A stretch of 64,000 nt of DNA from positions 74,070 to 138,069 of the forward strand of contig CADEGF010000006.1 in assembly GCA_902826815.1 (NCBI GenBank), in the 5' to 3' direction. Positions within the stretch are counted from its first letter, which is position 1, and each line of letters begins with the position of its first letter. The DNA is from an uncultured Mycobacteriaceae bacterium (GTDB lineage: Bacteria; Actinomycetota; Actinomycetes; Mycobacteriales; Mycobacteriaceae). Of the stretch, positions 18,126-25,910 are shown piece after piece. Below the pieces are notes generated by a model. That model was given only the letters and a program-made list of their open reading frames with translations. It was not told where the DNA came from and made no database searches. A program made the position numbers and the translations under genes.

Positions 18126-19106
18126 GTGACCCCGAGACCGCGCGCCCTTGTCACCGCCCCGCTTCGGGGGCCGGGCTTCGAGAAACTGCGGGAACTGGCC
18201 GATGTCGTCTACGACCCGTGGATCGACAAGACGCCCTTAAGGATCTACCCCCCCGAGCAGCTGGCCGAGCGTGCCCGCGAAGAAGGCGCCGATGTCCTTG
18301 TGGTGGAAACTGATTCGGTGGGTGGCCCGGTGTTCGAGCTGCCGCTGCGCGCGATCGCCTCGACCCGTGGCGATCCCAACAACGTCGACATCGCAGGCGC
18401 CACCGCGGCGGGGATTCCCGTTCTGTACACGCCGGGCCGCAACGCCGACGCGGTCGCCGAGATGGCCGTCGCGCTGCTGTTCGCAGTCACCCGCCACCTG
18501 CTGACCGCCGACGCTGATGTCCGTTCCGGCCAGGTGTTTCGGGACGGGACCATCCCCTATCAACGCTTCCGCGGCGGCGAGATCGCAGGCCGGACGGCCG
18601 GGCTGGTCGGCCTCGGCGCCGTCGGCCGCGCGTTGCGATGGCGGCTGGCCGGGCTCGGCGTCGACGTCATCGCCTACGACCCGTATCACGACGAGGCACA
18701 CCACGGCCTCGAGGAACTGCTCGAGATGGCCGACATCCTCTCGCTGCACGCACCGGTCACCGACGACACCGTCGGCATGATCGGCGCCGCTCAGTTCGCG
18801 GCCATGCGCGATGGCGCGGTGTTCCTCAACACCGCGCGCGCCAGGCTGCACGACACCGACGCGCTGGTCGACGCGCTGCAGAGCGGCAAGGTGGCGGCCG
18901 CCGGGCTCGACCACTTCGAGGGCGAGTGGCTGCCCGTCGACCATCCGCTGACGGGTATGCCCAACGTCGTGCTCACGCCGCATATCGGCGGGGCCACGTG
19001 GAACACTGAGCTGCGGCAGGCGCAGATGGTCGCCGACGGGCTGGAAGCCCTGCTGTCGGGCGGCACACCACACAACGTCGTGAACCCGGAGGTGCTGACA
19101 CGGTGA
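18126..19106 (+). CDS. serA2: D-isomer 2-hydroxyacid dehydrogenase (SerA2-like)
   Basis: NAD-dependent dehydrogenase of 326 residues. The Rossmann loop is GLVGLGAVGRALRWRL, the substrate Arg lies in the STRGD segment, and the catalytic His is in PHIGGATWNTE. It lacks the ACT/ASB domains of true SerA, so 3-phosphoglycerate dehydrogenase activity is doubtful; M. tuberculosis Rv0728c (serA2) is the counterpart. It starts with GTG at 18126 and overlaps the aldolase gene by 4 bases (GTGA). The link to a kinase and aldolase suggests oxidation of a sugar acid or reduction of a keto acid in a carbohydrate pathway. Confidence 0.87.
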   Translation: MTPRPRALVTAPLRGPGFEKLRELADVVYDPWIDKTPLRIYPPEQLAERAREEGADVLVVETDSVGGPVFELPLRAIASTRGDPNNVDIAGATAAGIPVLYTPGRNADAVAEMAVALLFAVTRHLLTADADVRSGQVFRDGTIPYQRFRGGEIAGRTAGLVGLGAVGRALRWRLAGLGVDVIAYDPYHDEAHHGLEELLEMADILSLHAPVTDDTVGMIGAAQFAAMRDGAVFLNTARARLHDTDALVDALQSGKVAAAGLDHFEGEWLPVDHPLTGMPNVVLTPHIGGATWNTELRQAQMVADGLEALLSGGTPHNVVNPEVLTR

Positions 19107-19759
19107 GATTCGTCGACGACGCCGAAGCCGCCGTGCTCGCGGCGGCCAAGGACATGCTGCGGCGCGGCCTCGTCGAAGGCACGGCGGGCAATATCTCGGC
19201 CCGCCGCAGCGACGGCACCATCGTCATCACCCCGTCGTCGGTCGATTACGCCGATATGGCCATCGACGACCTCGTCGTCGTCGACACCGAAGGTGCGGTG
19301 GTGCAGGCCGTCGACGGCCGAAACCCGTCATCGGAGCTGCACCTGCACCTCGCGTGCTACCGGGCGTTCGACGACATCGGCAGCGTCATCCACTCACATC
19401 CGGTGTGGGCCACCATGTTCGCCGTCGCACACCAACCCATCCCGGCGGCCGTCGACGAGTTTGCCGTGTACTGCGGCGGGGAGATCCGCTGCGCGGACTA
19501 TGCGGCATCGGGTACCCCGGACGTCGGCAGCAACGCGGTCAAGGCGCTCGAGGGCCGGGCCGCCGCGCTGATCGCCAACCACGGGCTCGTCGCCGTCGCG
19601 CCACGACCGGACAAGGCGCTACACGTCACCGCACTGGTCGAGCGCACCGCGCAGATCGTCTGGGGCGCAAGGGCTCTCGGTGGCCCGGTGCCGATTCCCG
19701 ACGAGGTCAACAAGAACTTCGGGAGCGTCTACACCTACCTGCGCTCTCACCCGCTCTAA
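19103..19759 (+). CDS. fucA: class II aldolase/adducin family protein (FucA-like)
   Basis: Zinc-dependent aldolase-type protein of 218 residues. The family pattern is present: GTAGNISARRSDG near the N-terminus, the Glu in NPSSELHLHLACYRAF, zinc His residues in SVIHSHPVW, and a third His in IANHGLVAV. It would split or form a phosphorylated ketose, in line with the kinase next door. Counterpart of M. tuberculosis Rv0727c (fucA). GTG start at 19103, coupled to the dehydrogenase. The true sugar is not known; fuculose-1-phosphate is only the family name. Confidence 0.87.
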   Translation: MRFVDDAEAAVLAAAKDMLRRGLVEGTAGNISARRSDGTIVITPSSVDYADMAIDDLVVVDTEGAVVQAVDGRNPSSELHLHLACYRAFDDIGSVIHSHPVWATMFAVAHQPIPAAVDEFAVYCGGEIRCADYAASGTPDVGSNAVKALEGRAAALIANHGLVAVAPRPDKALHVTALVERTAQIVWGARALGGPVPIPDEVNKNFGSVYTYLRSHPL

Positions 19760-19766
19760 TCCGCAG

Positions 19767-19828
19767 CGCGAGCGTGCGCGTTTGCACGCGACACGCCGCG
19801 AAACTCCGGACAACTGCGCACGCTCGCG
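19767..19828. repeat. palindrome at a convergent junction (family II, short form)
   Basis: Perfect 13-base arms, CGCGAGCGTGCGC (19767-19779) and its complement (19816-19828), flank a loop containing GACACGCCGCG, a piece also seen as ACACGCCGC in the family II element at 16634-16758. It sits between the aldolase (ending 19759, plus) and the DUF3830 gene (ending 19841, minus), so it probably ends transcription from both sides. Confidence 0.65.
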
Positions 19829-19840
19829 GTGCAAGGAGCT

Positions 19841-20338
19841 TCAGCGGCGGGTGAAGGTCAGCGTCTCGCCGCGCACGCCGCCCATCCACAGGTCCTGGCA
19901 CGCCTCGGCCATCTCGTCAAGCCCTTCGATGACCGCGCCGAAGACATTGCCCGGCACCCAGCCCTGGTCCCCGTTGATGAGCAGGTTGTTCCGCCCGTAG
20001 AACAGCGCAAGATCGACGATCGCTCCGGTTGTGCCTGTGCCGGTGGCGTTTTCGTAGCCGTATGCCGGGTTACCGAGGACGTCGGAGTCGAACGAAAACC
20101 AGCACAGGTCGCCGGGGATGGGCGTGATCGTGGTGTTCTCCTTGCCCGGGTCGGCCTTCGCGAACGCGGGCAGCAGCGTGTAGATCTCGTTTCGCGCGTA
20201 CTTGCCGTGAAACACCGACGCCGACAACGGCAAGCCATCCCACACCGCCGCGCAGGTGCGCGGCGCCTCGTCGTCGAGCATCCGGGCGACGCAGCTGACG
20301 CCGCGCTTGTCCAGCGAAACCGTGATCAACCTGCTCAT
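19841..20338 (-). CDS. DUF3830 family protein (cyclophilin-like fold)
   Basis: Small protein of 165 residues matching the DUF3830 pattern: ARMLDDEAPRTCAAVWDGLPL, VFHGKYARNEIY, PGDLCWFSF and LALFYGRNN. Members have a cyclophilin-like barrel and are repeatedly found beside amidases, Asp/Glu racemase-family proteins and M20/M24 hydrolases, but their chemistry is unknown. The ATG at 20338 follows the amidase stop by one base, with GAGGAGG within the amidase end, so it is translated with the amidase. Last gene of the 22.7-19.8 kb minus-strand operon. Confidence 0.75.
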   Translation of the reverse strand: MSRLITVSLDKRGVSCVARMLDDEAPRTCAAVWDGLPLSASVFHGKYARNEIYTLLPAFAKADPGKENTTITPIPGDLCWFSFDSDVLGNPAYGYENATGTGTTGAIVDLALFYGRNNLLINGDQGWVPGNVFGAVIEGLDEMAEACQDLWMGGVRGETLTFTRR

Positions 20339-20339
20339 C

Positions 20340-21746
20340 TCAAACCTCCTCGGCCAGTAGTGCCGGTGTGCGCAAGTGCCAGTCGGTCGCGGCCTGATAC
20401 GCCTGGCCGACGCGCAGCACCAGGGCGTCGGCGTGGCGCGCGCCGACGATGTGCAACCCGACCGGCAATCCGGCAGTGGTGAACCCGCAGGGCACGCTGA
20501 GTGCGGGCTGCTGGGTCAGATTGAAGGGATAGGTATAGGGCGTCCAGCTCGTCCAGTCCGGCGACGTCGACCTGTCGGGCACATCCTGGCCTACGGGGAA
20601 CGCGGGCAACGGCAGCGTCGGAGTGACGAGTACGTCGTAGCGCTGGTGGAACTGGCCCATCAGCTCGCCGAGTTTCATCCGCACCGTCATCGCATCCAGA
20701 TAGTCCGAGGCAGACAACGTCGACCCGATCGTCGCCGTGCGATGCAGTCCCGGGTCGATCCGGTCAGCCAGGTCCTCGATGGCACCGTAGGCCGACAACA
20801 CCTTGGCTTCGCCGGAGAACCACAGCACGTGAAAGGCCTCCACCGGGTCGCTGAACCCGGGATCGACCTCATCCACCTGTGCCCCTGCGCTTGCTAGTAG
20901 CCCGACGGCCACCCGGACGGCGGCGTCGACCTCGGGATCGTTGCGGACGAAGCCGAGATTGGCCGAGTATCCGACGCGCAGGCCCGCTAGCCCGTCGTCG
21001 AGACCGGACAGGAACGACGTCGCAGGCGTCGGCATCGCCGCCCAGTCACGCGCGTCGAACCCGGTGATGACATCCATCAGCGCGGCCGCGTCGCGCACCG
21101 TCCTTGTCATCGGCCCCGCGTGCGACAGCGTGCCGAACGGGCTCGGTGGATAGAACGGGATCAGGCCGTACGTCGGCTTCAGCGCGACCGTTCCGGTGAA
21201 CGCCGCAGGGATGCGGACCGATCCTCCGCCGTCGGTGCCGACCGACCACGGACCCATACCAAGCCCGACCGCCGTCGCGCTGCCGCCGCTGGATCCGCCG
21301 GACGTCATCTCCGGATCCCACGGATTCCCGGTGGGGCCGTGCCGCAGCGAATCGGTGACGCCTTTCCACGAATACTCGGGCGTCGTCGTCTTGCCGACGA
21401 TGACGGCGCCCGTTTCCCTCAGCCGCGCCACACACGGCGCATCGTCGTCCCACGGACCCGCGGCGTCGATCAGCCGGCTGCCGCGCAGCGTCGGCCAGCC
21501 GCGCGTCCACAGCGCGTCCTTGATCGAGGTGGGCACGCCGTCGCCGGGGCCGAGCGGTTCGCCTGCCTGCCAGCGCGCCTCCGACTCCTTGGCGGCGGCC
21601 AGCGCACCCTCGTGGTCGACGAGGACGAACGCGTTGACCCGCCCGTCGTAGGCGTCGATCGCGGCCAGCGCGGCCTCGGTCGCCTCGACGGGCGAGATGC
21701 TCTTGTTCCGGTAGCCCTCGACGAGCTCGGTCGCCGACGCGATCAT
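20340..21746 (-). CDS. amidase-signature family amidohydrolase
   Basis: Amidase-signature enzyme of 468 residues. The Ser-cisSer-Lys triad is visible: K76 in PTSIKDAL, cis-Ser152 in TSGGSSGGS and nucleophile Ser176 in TDGGGSVRIPA. It hydrolyses an amide or related C-N bond in the cytosol; no signal peptide. The start ATG at 21746 overlaps the dehydrogenase stop by 4 bases (ATGA). It belongs to the operon under the ATTGTnnACAAT operator. The neighbouring racemase-family, M24 and M20 genes suggest that it opens or trims an N-acyl or cyclic amide intermediate. Confidence 0.87.
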   Translation of the reverse strand: MIASATELVEGYRNKSISPVEATEAALAAIDAYDGRVNAFVLVDHEGALAAAKESEARWQAGEPLGPGDGVPTSIKDALWTRGWPTLRGSRLIDAAGPWDDDAPCVARLRETGAVIVGKTTTPEYSWKGVTDSLRHGPTGNPWDPEMTSGGSSGGSATAVGLGMGPWSVGTDGGGSVRIPAAFTGTVALKPTYGLIPFYPPSPFGTLSHAGPMTRTVRDAAALMDVITGFDARDWAAMPTPATSFLSGLDDGLAGLRVGYSANLGFVRNDPEVDAAVRVAVGLLASAGAQVDEVDPGFSDPVEAFHVLWFSGEAKVLSAYGAIEDLADRIDPGLHRTATIGSTLSASDYLDAMTVRMKLGELMGQFHQRYDVLVTPTLPLPAFPVGQDVPDRSTSPDWTSWTPYTYPFNLTQQPALSVPCGFTTAGLPVGLHIVGARHADALVLRVGQAYQAATDWHLRTPALLAEEV

Positions 21747-22723
21747 GCGGTCTTCCCCGTGGACACATATCCGAGCTTCTTGTCGACCGTGTTGAGCAGC
21801 GGCTCGCCCGCGAGCCACCGTCGGACATTCGTCGCGAACTGCTCGGCCAACGCGTCGCGCCAACCGGCGGCGTCGGCCGACATGTGCGCGGTGACGACGA
21901 CGTTCGGCGCATCCCACAGCGGATGGCCTGGCGGCAGCGGTTCGGTGTCGAAGACGTCGAGCGTCGCACCGCCGATGCCGCCCTCGGTCAGGGCCGCCAG
22001 CAGGGCGGCCTCGTCGACCATCGGCCCGCGGGCGATGTTGACCAGATGCGCATCGGGCTTCATGGCGGCCAGCACCTCGGCGTCGACAAGGCCGTGCGTG
22101 GCAGCCGTCAGCGGTGCGGCGAGGATCAGGTGGTCACACCAGGCCGCTTCGGCCGCGAGGTTGGCGCTGTCGACGATCTCGCCGAAGTCGGGGTCGTCGG
22201 CGACCGGCCTGCGGCCCGCGCCCCGGACCTGCATGCCCGCGGCGCGCAACAGCTTCCCGATCTCCCTGCCGATGCCGCCGGTGCCCACCACCAGCGCGGT
22301 GGCGCCGGTGATGCTGCGGGTTTCACGGTGCCGCCAAACGTGTCGGCGTTGCAGGTCGAAGCTCGTCAGGCTGTCCTTGGCGTAGGCGATAACGGCGCCG
22401 AGCACGTACTCGGCGAGTGGGCGGTCGAACACGCCGCGCGCATTGGTCACCGCCACATCGGATTCCCGCAACTCGTCGAAGAGGAGGGTGTCGACGCCCG
22501 CGGCGGTGATGTGGATCCACTCGAGCTGGTCGGCGTCCGGCCATGCATCTCTGACTGCCCGGGAGAAGAAGTCCCAGAGCAAAAGGGCCTTCGCGCCCCG
22601 GACGGCGTCGGCGAGGCCGTCGGCCGCGCAGTATCGGAAGTCCACGTCCAATCCATCGAGCCCTTGCGGTCGATCCGTCGCCTTCTCGCACAGGACCGCG
22701 ACGACCGGTCGTGTTCCAGGCAC
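21743..22723 (-). CDS. D-2-hydroxyacid dehydrogenase
   Basis: NAD(P)-dependent dehydrogenase of 326 residues. The Rossmann loop is LVVGTGGIGREIGKLL, catalytic Arg is in NIARGPMVDE, the Glu region is in DTEPLPPGHPLWD and the His is in VVVTAHMS. It should interconvert a D-2-hydroxy acid and a 2-oxo acid. I chose the GTG at 22723: the frame stays open to 22819, but that would run through the operator and the neighbour's promoter. Reading the minus strand, TTGACA (inside the operator), a 16-base spacer and TAGCCT place the transcript start only a few bases before this GTG, so the message may be nearly leaderless. Confidence 0.83.
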   Translation of the reverse strand: MPGTRPVVAVLCEKATDRPQGLDGLDVDFRYCAADGLADAVRGAKALLLWDFFSRAVRDAWPDADQLEWIHITAAGVDTLLFDELRESDVAVTNARGVFDRPLAEYVLGAVIAYAKDSLTSFDLQRRHVWRHRETRSITGATALVVGTGGIGREIGKLLRAAGMQVRGAGRRPVADDPDFGEIVDSANLAAEAAWCDHLILAAPLTAATHGLVDAEVLAAMKPDAHLVNIARGPMVDEAALLAALTEGGIGGATLDVFDTEPLPPGHPLWDAPNVVVTAHMSADAAGWRDALAEQFATNVRRWLAGEPLLNTVDKKLGYVSTGKTA

Positions 22724-22747
22724 GGTTCCGAGGCTAAGCGAAACCGT

Positions 22748-22765
22748 ACGATTGTCAACAATCGT
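22748..22765. promoter_or_regulatory. GntR/FCD-type operator 1 (ATTGTnnACAAT)
   Basis: The 18-base palindrome ACGATTGTCAACAATCGT has perfect 8-base arms around a CA centre. It lies between the divergent dehydrogenase (22723) and racemase-family (22802) genes and contains TTGACA, the likely -35 box for the minus-strand operon. The same core recurs at 59874-59885 and 62838-62851. FCD-type GntR repressors typically bind TTGTnnACAA, and such a regulator is encoded at 60639. Confidence 0.75.
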
Positions 22766-22801
22766 CTTGCGGTGGCCGCACCGTCGCCCCAGACTGGTGC
22801 G

Positions 22802-23524
22802 ATGAGTCCGTCTCCGCAACGGGAGCAGTGCGGCATCGGTGTGATCACACCGTTCGACTTCGCCCTGGACCGGGAGTTATGGCGCTGGGTGCCCGACGAC
22901 GTCAGCCTGCACATCACCCGGATGCCGTTCGCTCCACTGCCCGCGACGCTCGAGATGGCCGTGCACATCTCCGACCCCGCCCTGGTGGCCCAGGGGTACG
23001 ATGACGTTCGCGCGGTCTCGCCGTTGGTGATGGCCTACGCCTGCACGTCGGGAAGCTTCATCGGCGGCGTCGAGGGTGAAGCCGCGTTGATTTCGGCCAT
23101 GAAAGAGGCGGGTGCGCCTGCTGCGGTGACGACCAGCGGCGCACTGCTGGAGGCGTTGGTCCACCTCGAGGTGCACCGGATAGCCACCGCGACGCCCTAC
23201 GTCGCCGAGTTGACGGTCGGTTTGACCACGTATCTGGCAGAAGCGGGCGTGGAGGTGGTCGCCTCCGCGGGGCTGGGCCTGATCTCAGACATCTGGATGG
23301 TGCCCTACGACATCACGGCAGGACTGGTCCGAGACACCGACACCGACGATGCCCAGGCCGTGTTCATCAGCTGCACCAACCTGCCGACCTACGACGTGAT
23401 CGCAGAGCTGGAAGGCGATCTAGGCAAACCGGTGCTGACCGCCAACCAGGTGACCATGTGGTCGGCGCTGCGCGTCCTCGGGCGCAAAGCGGTGGGTGCC
23501 GGGCAACAGCTGCTGGAGAGGTGA
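22802..23524 (+). CDS. Asp/Glu racemase superfamily protein (maleate isomerase/EutA-like)
   Basis: Cytosolic protein of 240 residues in the maleate cis-trans isomerase/arylmalonate decarboxylase branch. Both catalytic cysteines of the family are present: C81 in AYACTSGSF and C191 in FISCTNLPTYD. Two cysteines allow cofactor-free racemisation or cis-trans isomerisation. EutA of ectoine-utilisation clusters belongs to the same branch and also lies beside an M24 hydrolase. ATG at 22802, first gene of a four-gene plus-strand operon behind the GntR-type operator. Alternatives are maleate isomerase or a hydantoin/amino acid racemase. Confidence 0.8.
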   Translation: MSPSPQREQCGIGVITPFDFALDRELWRWVPDDVSLHITRMPFAPLPATLEMAVHISDPALVAQGYDDVRAVSPLVMAYACTSGSFIGGVEGEAALISAMKEAGAPAAVTTSGALLEALVHLEVHRIATATPYVAELTVGLTTYLAEAGVEVVASAGLGLISDIWMVPYDITAGLVRDTDTDDAQAVFISCTNLPTYDVIAELEGDLGKPVLTANQVTMWSALRVLGRKAVGAGQQLLER

Positions 23525-23526
23525 GA

Positions 23527-24702
23527 ATGGCGGATCTGCCGTCGATGAGCGCGGAATACACCGGCCGGTTGCAGCGGGTGCGGAAAGCGATGTCGCAGAG
23601 GGGTTTTGCCGCCCTTGTCGTGTGCGACCCCGCGAACATCTTCTACCTCACCGGCTACAACGCATGGTCGTTCTACACCCCGCAGTGCCTGCTGCTCGGC
23701 ACCGACGGTGCGCCACACCTGTTCGTCAGAGCGATGGACGCCACGGGAGCGGCCTTCACCGCCAACCTCGACGACGACCATATCCACGGCTACCCCGAGG
23801 AGTTGGTCCACCGCCAGGACTTGCACCCGTTCGACTGGATCGCCGACGCTGCCCGCGGGCTCGTGACGGTGGGCGAGACCATAGGCGTCGAGGGCGACTC
23901 GCACTTCTTCTCGCCGCGCGGTTACCAGGCATTGGAACGCGGGCTGCCGTCGAACCGCCTCGCCGAATCCAACGAGTTGGTGAACTGGGTCCGAGTGATC
24001 AAGTCCGACTTCGAGATAGGGCAGTTACGGATCGCGGGAACCATCGCCGAGCAGGCGATGCGCGCCGCGCTGGATGGCGTGCGCCCCGGTCGACGGCAGT
24101 GCGACGTGATCGCCGAGATCATGGCGGCACAGGCCTGCGGGACACCGGAGCACGGCGGCGACTACCCGGCGGTGGTGCCGATGCTTCCTAGCGGAAAGGC
24201 CGCGGGCACACCGCATCTGACGTGGTCGGAGCGCACCTTCGAAAACAGCGAGGCCACCACCATCGAGGTGGCAGGCGTTTACGGCCGCTACCATGCGCCG
24301 CTTGCGCGAACCCTGATGCTCGGCGAACCGCCATCGCTGCTCGCCGACACCGCCAAGGTGATCGGCGAGGCAATGGAGGCGACGTTGGCGACGATGCGCC
24401 CGGGCGCCGACGGCAGCACAGTACATCGGGCGTTCGACCGCGTGATCAGGCCTCATGGGCTGCAGAAGGATTCACGCATCGGATACTCGATCGGCATCGG
24501 GTATCCACCCGACTGGGGTGAGCGGACCGTAAGCCTGCGCCCAGGAGAGACGACGGAACTGCTCGCGGGAATGGCGTTTCATGTCATCCTCGGCATCTGG
24601 AACGACGACTGGGGTTACGAACTGTCCGAGCCGGTTGTGGTCACCCACGCAGGGGTCGAGCGCCTCACCGATATCCACCAAGAACTCACAGTCCGGAGGT
24701 AA
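23527..24702 (+). CDS. M24-family hydrolase resembling ectoine hydrolase (DoeA/EutD)
   Basis: Creatinase/aminopeptidase-P-fold protein of 391 residues. The N-terminal part has NIFYLTGYNAWSFYTPQCLL; the C-terminal pita-bread part has H209 in EHGGDYPAVVPMLPSG, then PHLTWSERTF, GYSIGIGYPPDWGERTVSL and a final GYELSEPVVV. These strings match what I recall of the ectoine hydrolase group. The metal-ligand Asp residues of true M24 peptidases are absent (TIEVAGVYGRYHAPLART), as in creatinase, so it is likely a metal-free C-N hydrolase. ATG at 23527, 2 bases after the upstream stop, with GGAGAGG before it. Confidence 0.78.
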   Translation: MADLPSMSAEYTGRLQRVRKAMSQRGFAALVVCDPANIFYLTGYNAWSFYTPQCLLLGTDGAPHLFVRAMDATGAAFTANLDDDHIHGYPEELVHRQDLHPFDWIADAARGLVTVGETIGVEGDSHFFSPRGYQALERGLPSNRLAESNELVNWVRVIKSDFEIGQLRIAGTIAEQAMRAALDGVRPGRRQCDVIAEIMAAQACGTPEHGGDYPAVVPMLPSGKAAGTPHLTWSERTFENSEATTIEVAGVYGRYHAPLARTLMLGEPPSLLADTAKVIGEAMEATLATMRPGADGSTVHRAFDRVIRPHGLQKDSRIGYSIGIGYPPDWGERTVSLRPGETTELLAGMAFHVILGIWNDDWGYELSEPVVVTHAGVERLTDIHQELTVRR

Positions 24703-24705
24703 CCC

Positions 24706-25905
24706 GTGACGACATCGACACTCCCGTTCGCCGCCCGCGTCGAAGGGCTGGTGGGATCGGTCATCGATTCCAGTACATCGTTGCTGCACAAGCAGTCTCA
24801 CGACATCGTCCGCCTTGCGATGGGTAGCCCGGCAGCCGAGGCGGTGCCGTCGGAGATCCTTGCCGGGATCGCGGCCGTCGCACTGGCCGCACCCGACGCC
24901 TACGACTACGCGGCGACCGAAGGCGATCCGCCGCTGCACGCCGCGCTCCTGGAGATGTTGCGCGGCACCAGCGACGAGACCACAGCCGACCGTCTCACCA
25001 TCACTGCGGGCGGGATGCAGGGACTCGACCTGGCCTGCAAGATCTTCGTCGACCCAGGCGATCTCGTCGCCGTCGAGTCACCCACGTACACCAACGGCAG
25101 CGCCACCGCGCTGTCCTACGGTGCGACGCTGCTCGAGATCCCCGTCGATGACGACGGAATGGACATCGACGAACTCGAGCGCCTGGTCGACGAGGCCGGC
25201 CGCACCCCCAAGGCGATCTACACTGTCCCGACATTCCAGAACCCGTCCGGCGTCACCATGTCGCTGGAGCGCAGGCAGCGGCTCCTCGAACTCGCGCGGC
25301 AGTGGGGTTCGATGGTGATCGACGACGACCCATATGGGTTGTTGCGCTTCGAAGGCGAGCCGCTGCCGACACTGCGAGAGCTCGGCGGCGGCGATCCGCT
25401 GGTGTTCGCCGTCCGCACGTTTTCCAAGATCATCGCGCCAGGGTTGCGCGTCGGCTGGGTCGACACCGTGCCCGAACTGCAACCGCTCCTGATCAATGCC
25501 AAGCAGGCGATGGACACGTGCACGAACCTGCCCGCGCAGCGGCTGGTGACGGGCTTCCTGACGGGCGGCCACCTGGAAGACCATCTGGTGACCCAGCGCG
25601 CCGAGTACAAGCGACGCAAGGAGGCGATGCACGCGGCGCTGCGCGAGCACTTCGCAGATATCGCCAAGTGGACGGATCCCGAAGGCGGCTTCTTCTGCTG
25701 GGTGACGCTCGACGACGTCGACGCCACAGCGCTTTTCGAGCCCGCCCTGGCCGAGGGCGTGGCTTTCATCCCCGGTACCGCGTTCTCCCCGTCAGGCCGG
25801 TTCGGCAACGCGTTGCGGCTGTGCTTCGCCTCCACCCCACCTGACCGGATCCACGAGGGCGTGTCCCGGCTGCGCCGCGCCGTCGATCAGCTTACGAACG
25901 GCTGA
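24706..25905 (+). CDS. PLP-dependent aminotransferase, class I/II (LysN/ARO8-like)
   Basis: Aminotransferase of 399 residues. It has the ITAGGMQGLDLACKIF segment, PTFQNPSGVTM, the Asp/Tyr pair IDDDPYG, the Schiff-base Lys in RTFSKIIAPGLRVGW, and the C-terminal Arg in NALRLCFA. This group includes 2-aminoadipate and branched/aromatic aminotransferases and the catalytic half of MocR regulators; no DNA-binding part is present here. The GTG start at 24706 has GGAGG 7 bases upstream. In the operon it would transaminate the amino acid released by the M24/M20 hydrolases. Confidence 0.85.
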   Translation: MTTSTLPFAARVEGLVGSVIDSSTSLLHKQSHDIVRLAMGSPAAEAVPSEILAGIAAVALAAPDAYDYAATEGDPPLHAALLEMLRGTSDETTADRLTITAGGMQGLDLACKIFVDPGDLVAVESPTYTNGSATALSYGATLLEIPVDDDGMDIDELERLVDEAGRTPKAIYTVPTFQNPSGVTMSLERRQRLLELARQWGSMVIDDDPYGLLRFEGEPLPTLRELGGGDPLVFAVRTFSKIIAPGLRVGWVDTVPELQPLLINAKQAMDTCTNLPAQRLVTGFLTGGHLEDHLVTQRAEYKRRKEAMHAALREHFADIAKWTDPEGGFFCWVTLDDVDATALFEPALAEGVAFIPGTAFSPSGRFGNALRLCFASTPPDRIHEGVSRLRRAVDQLTNG

Positions 25906-25910
25906 CCGGC

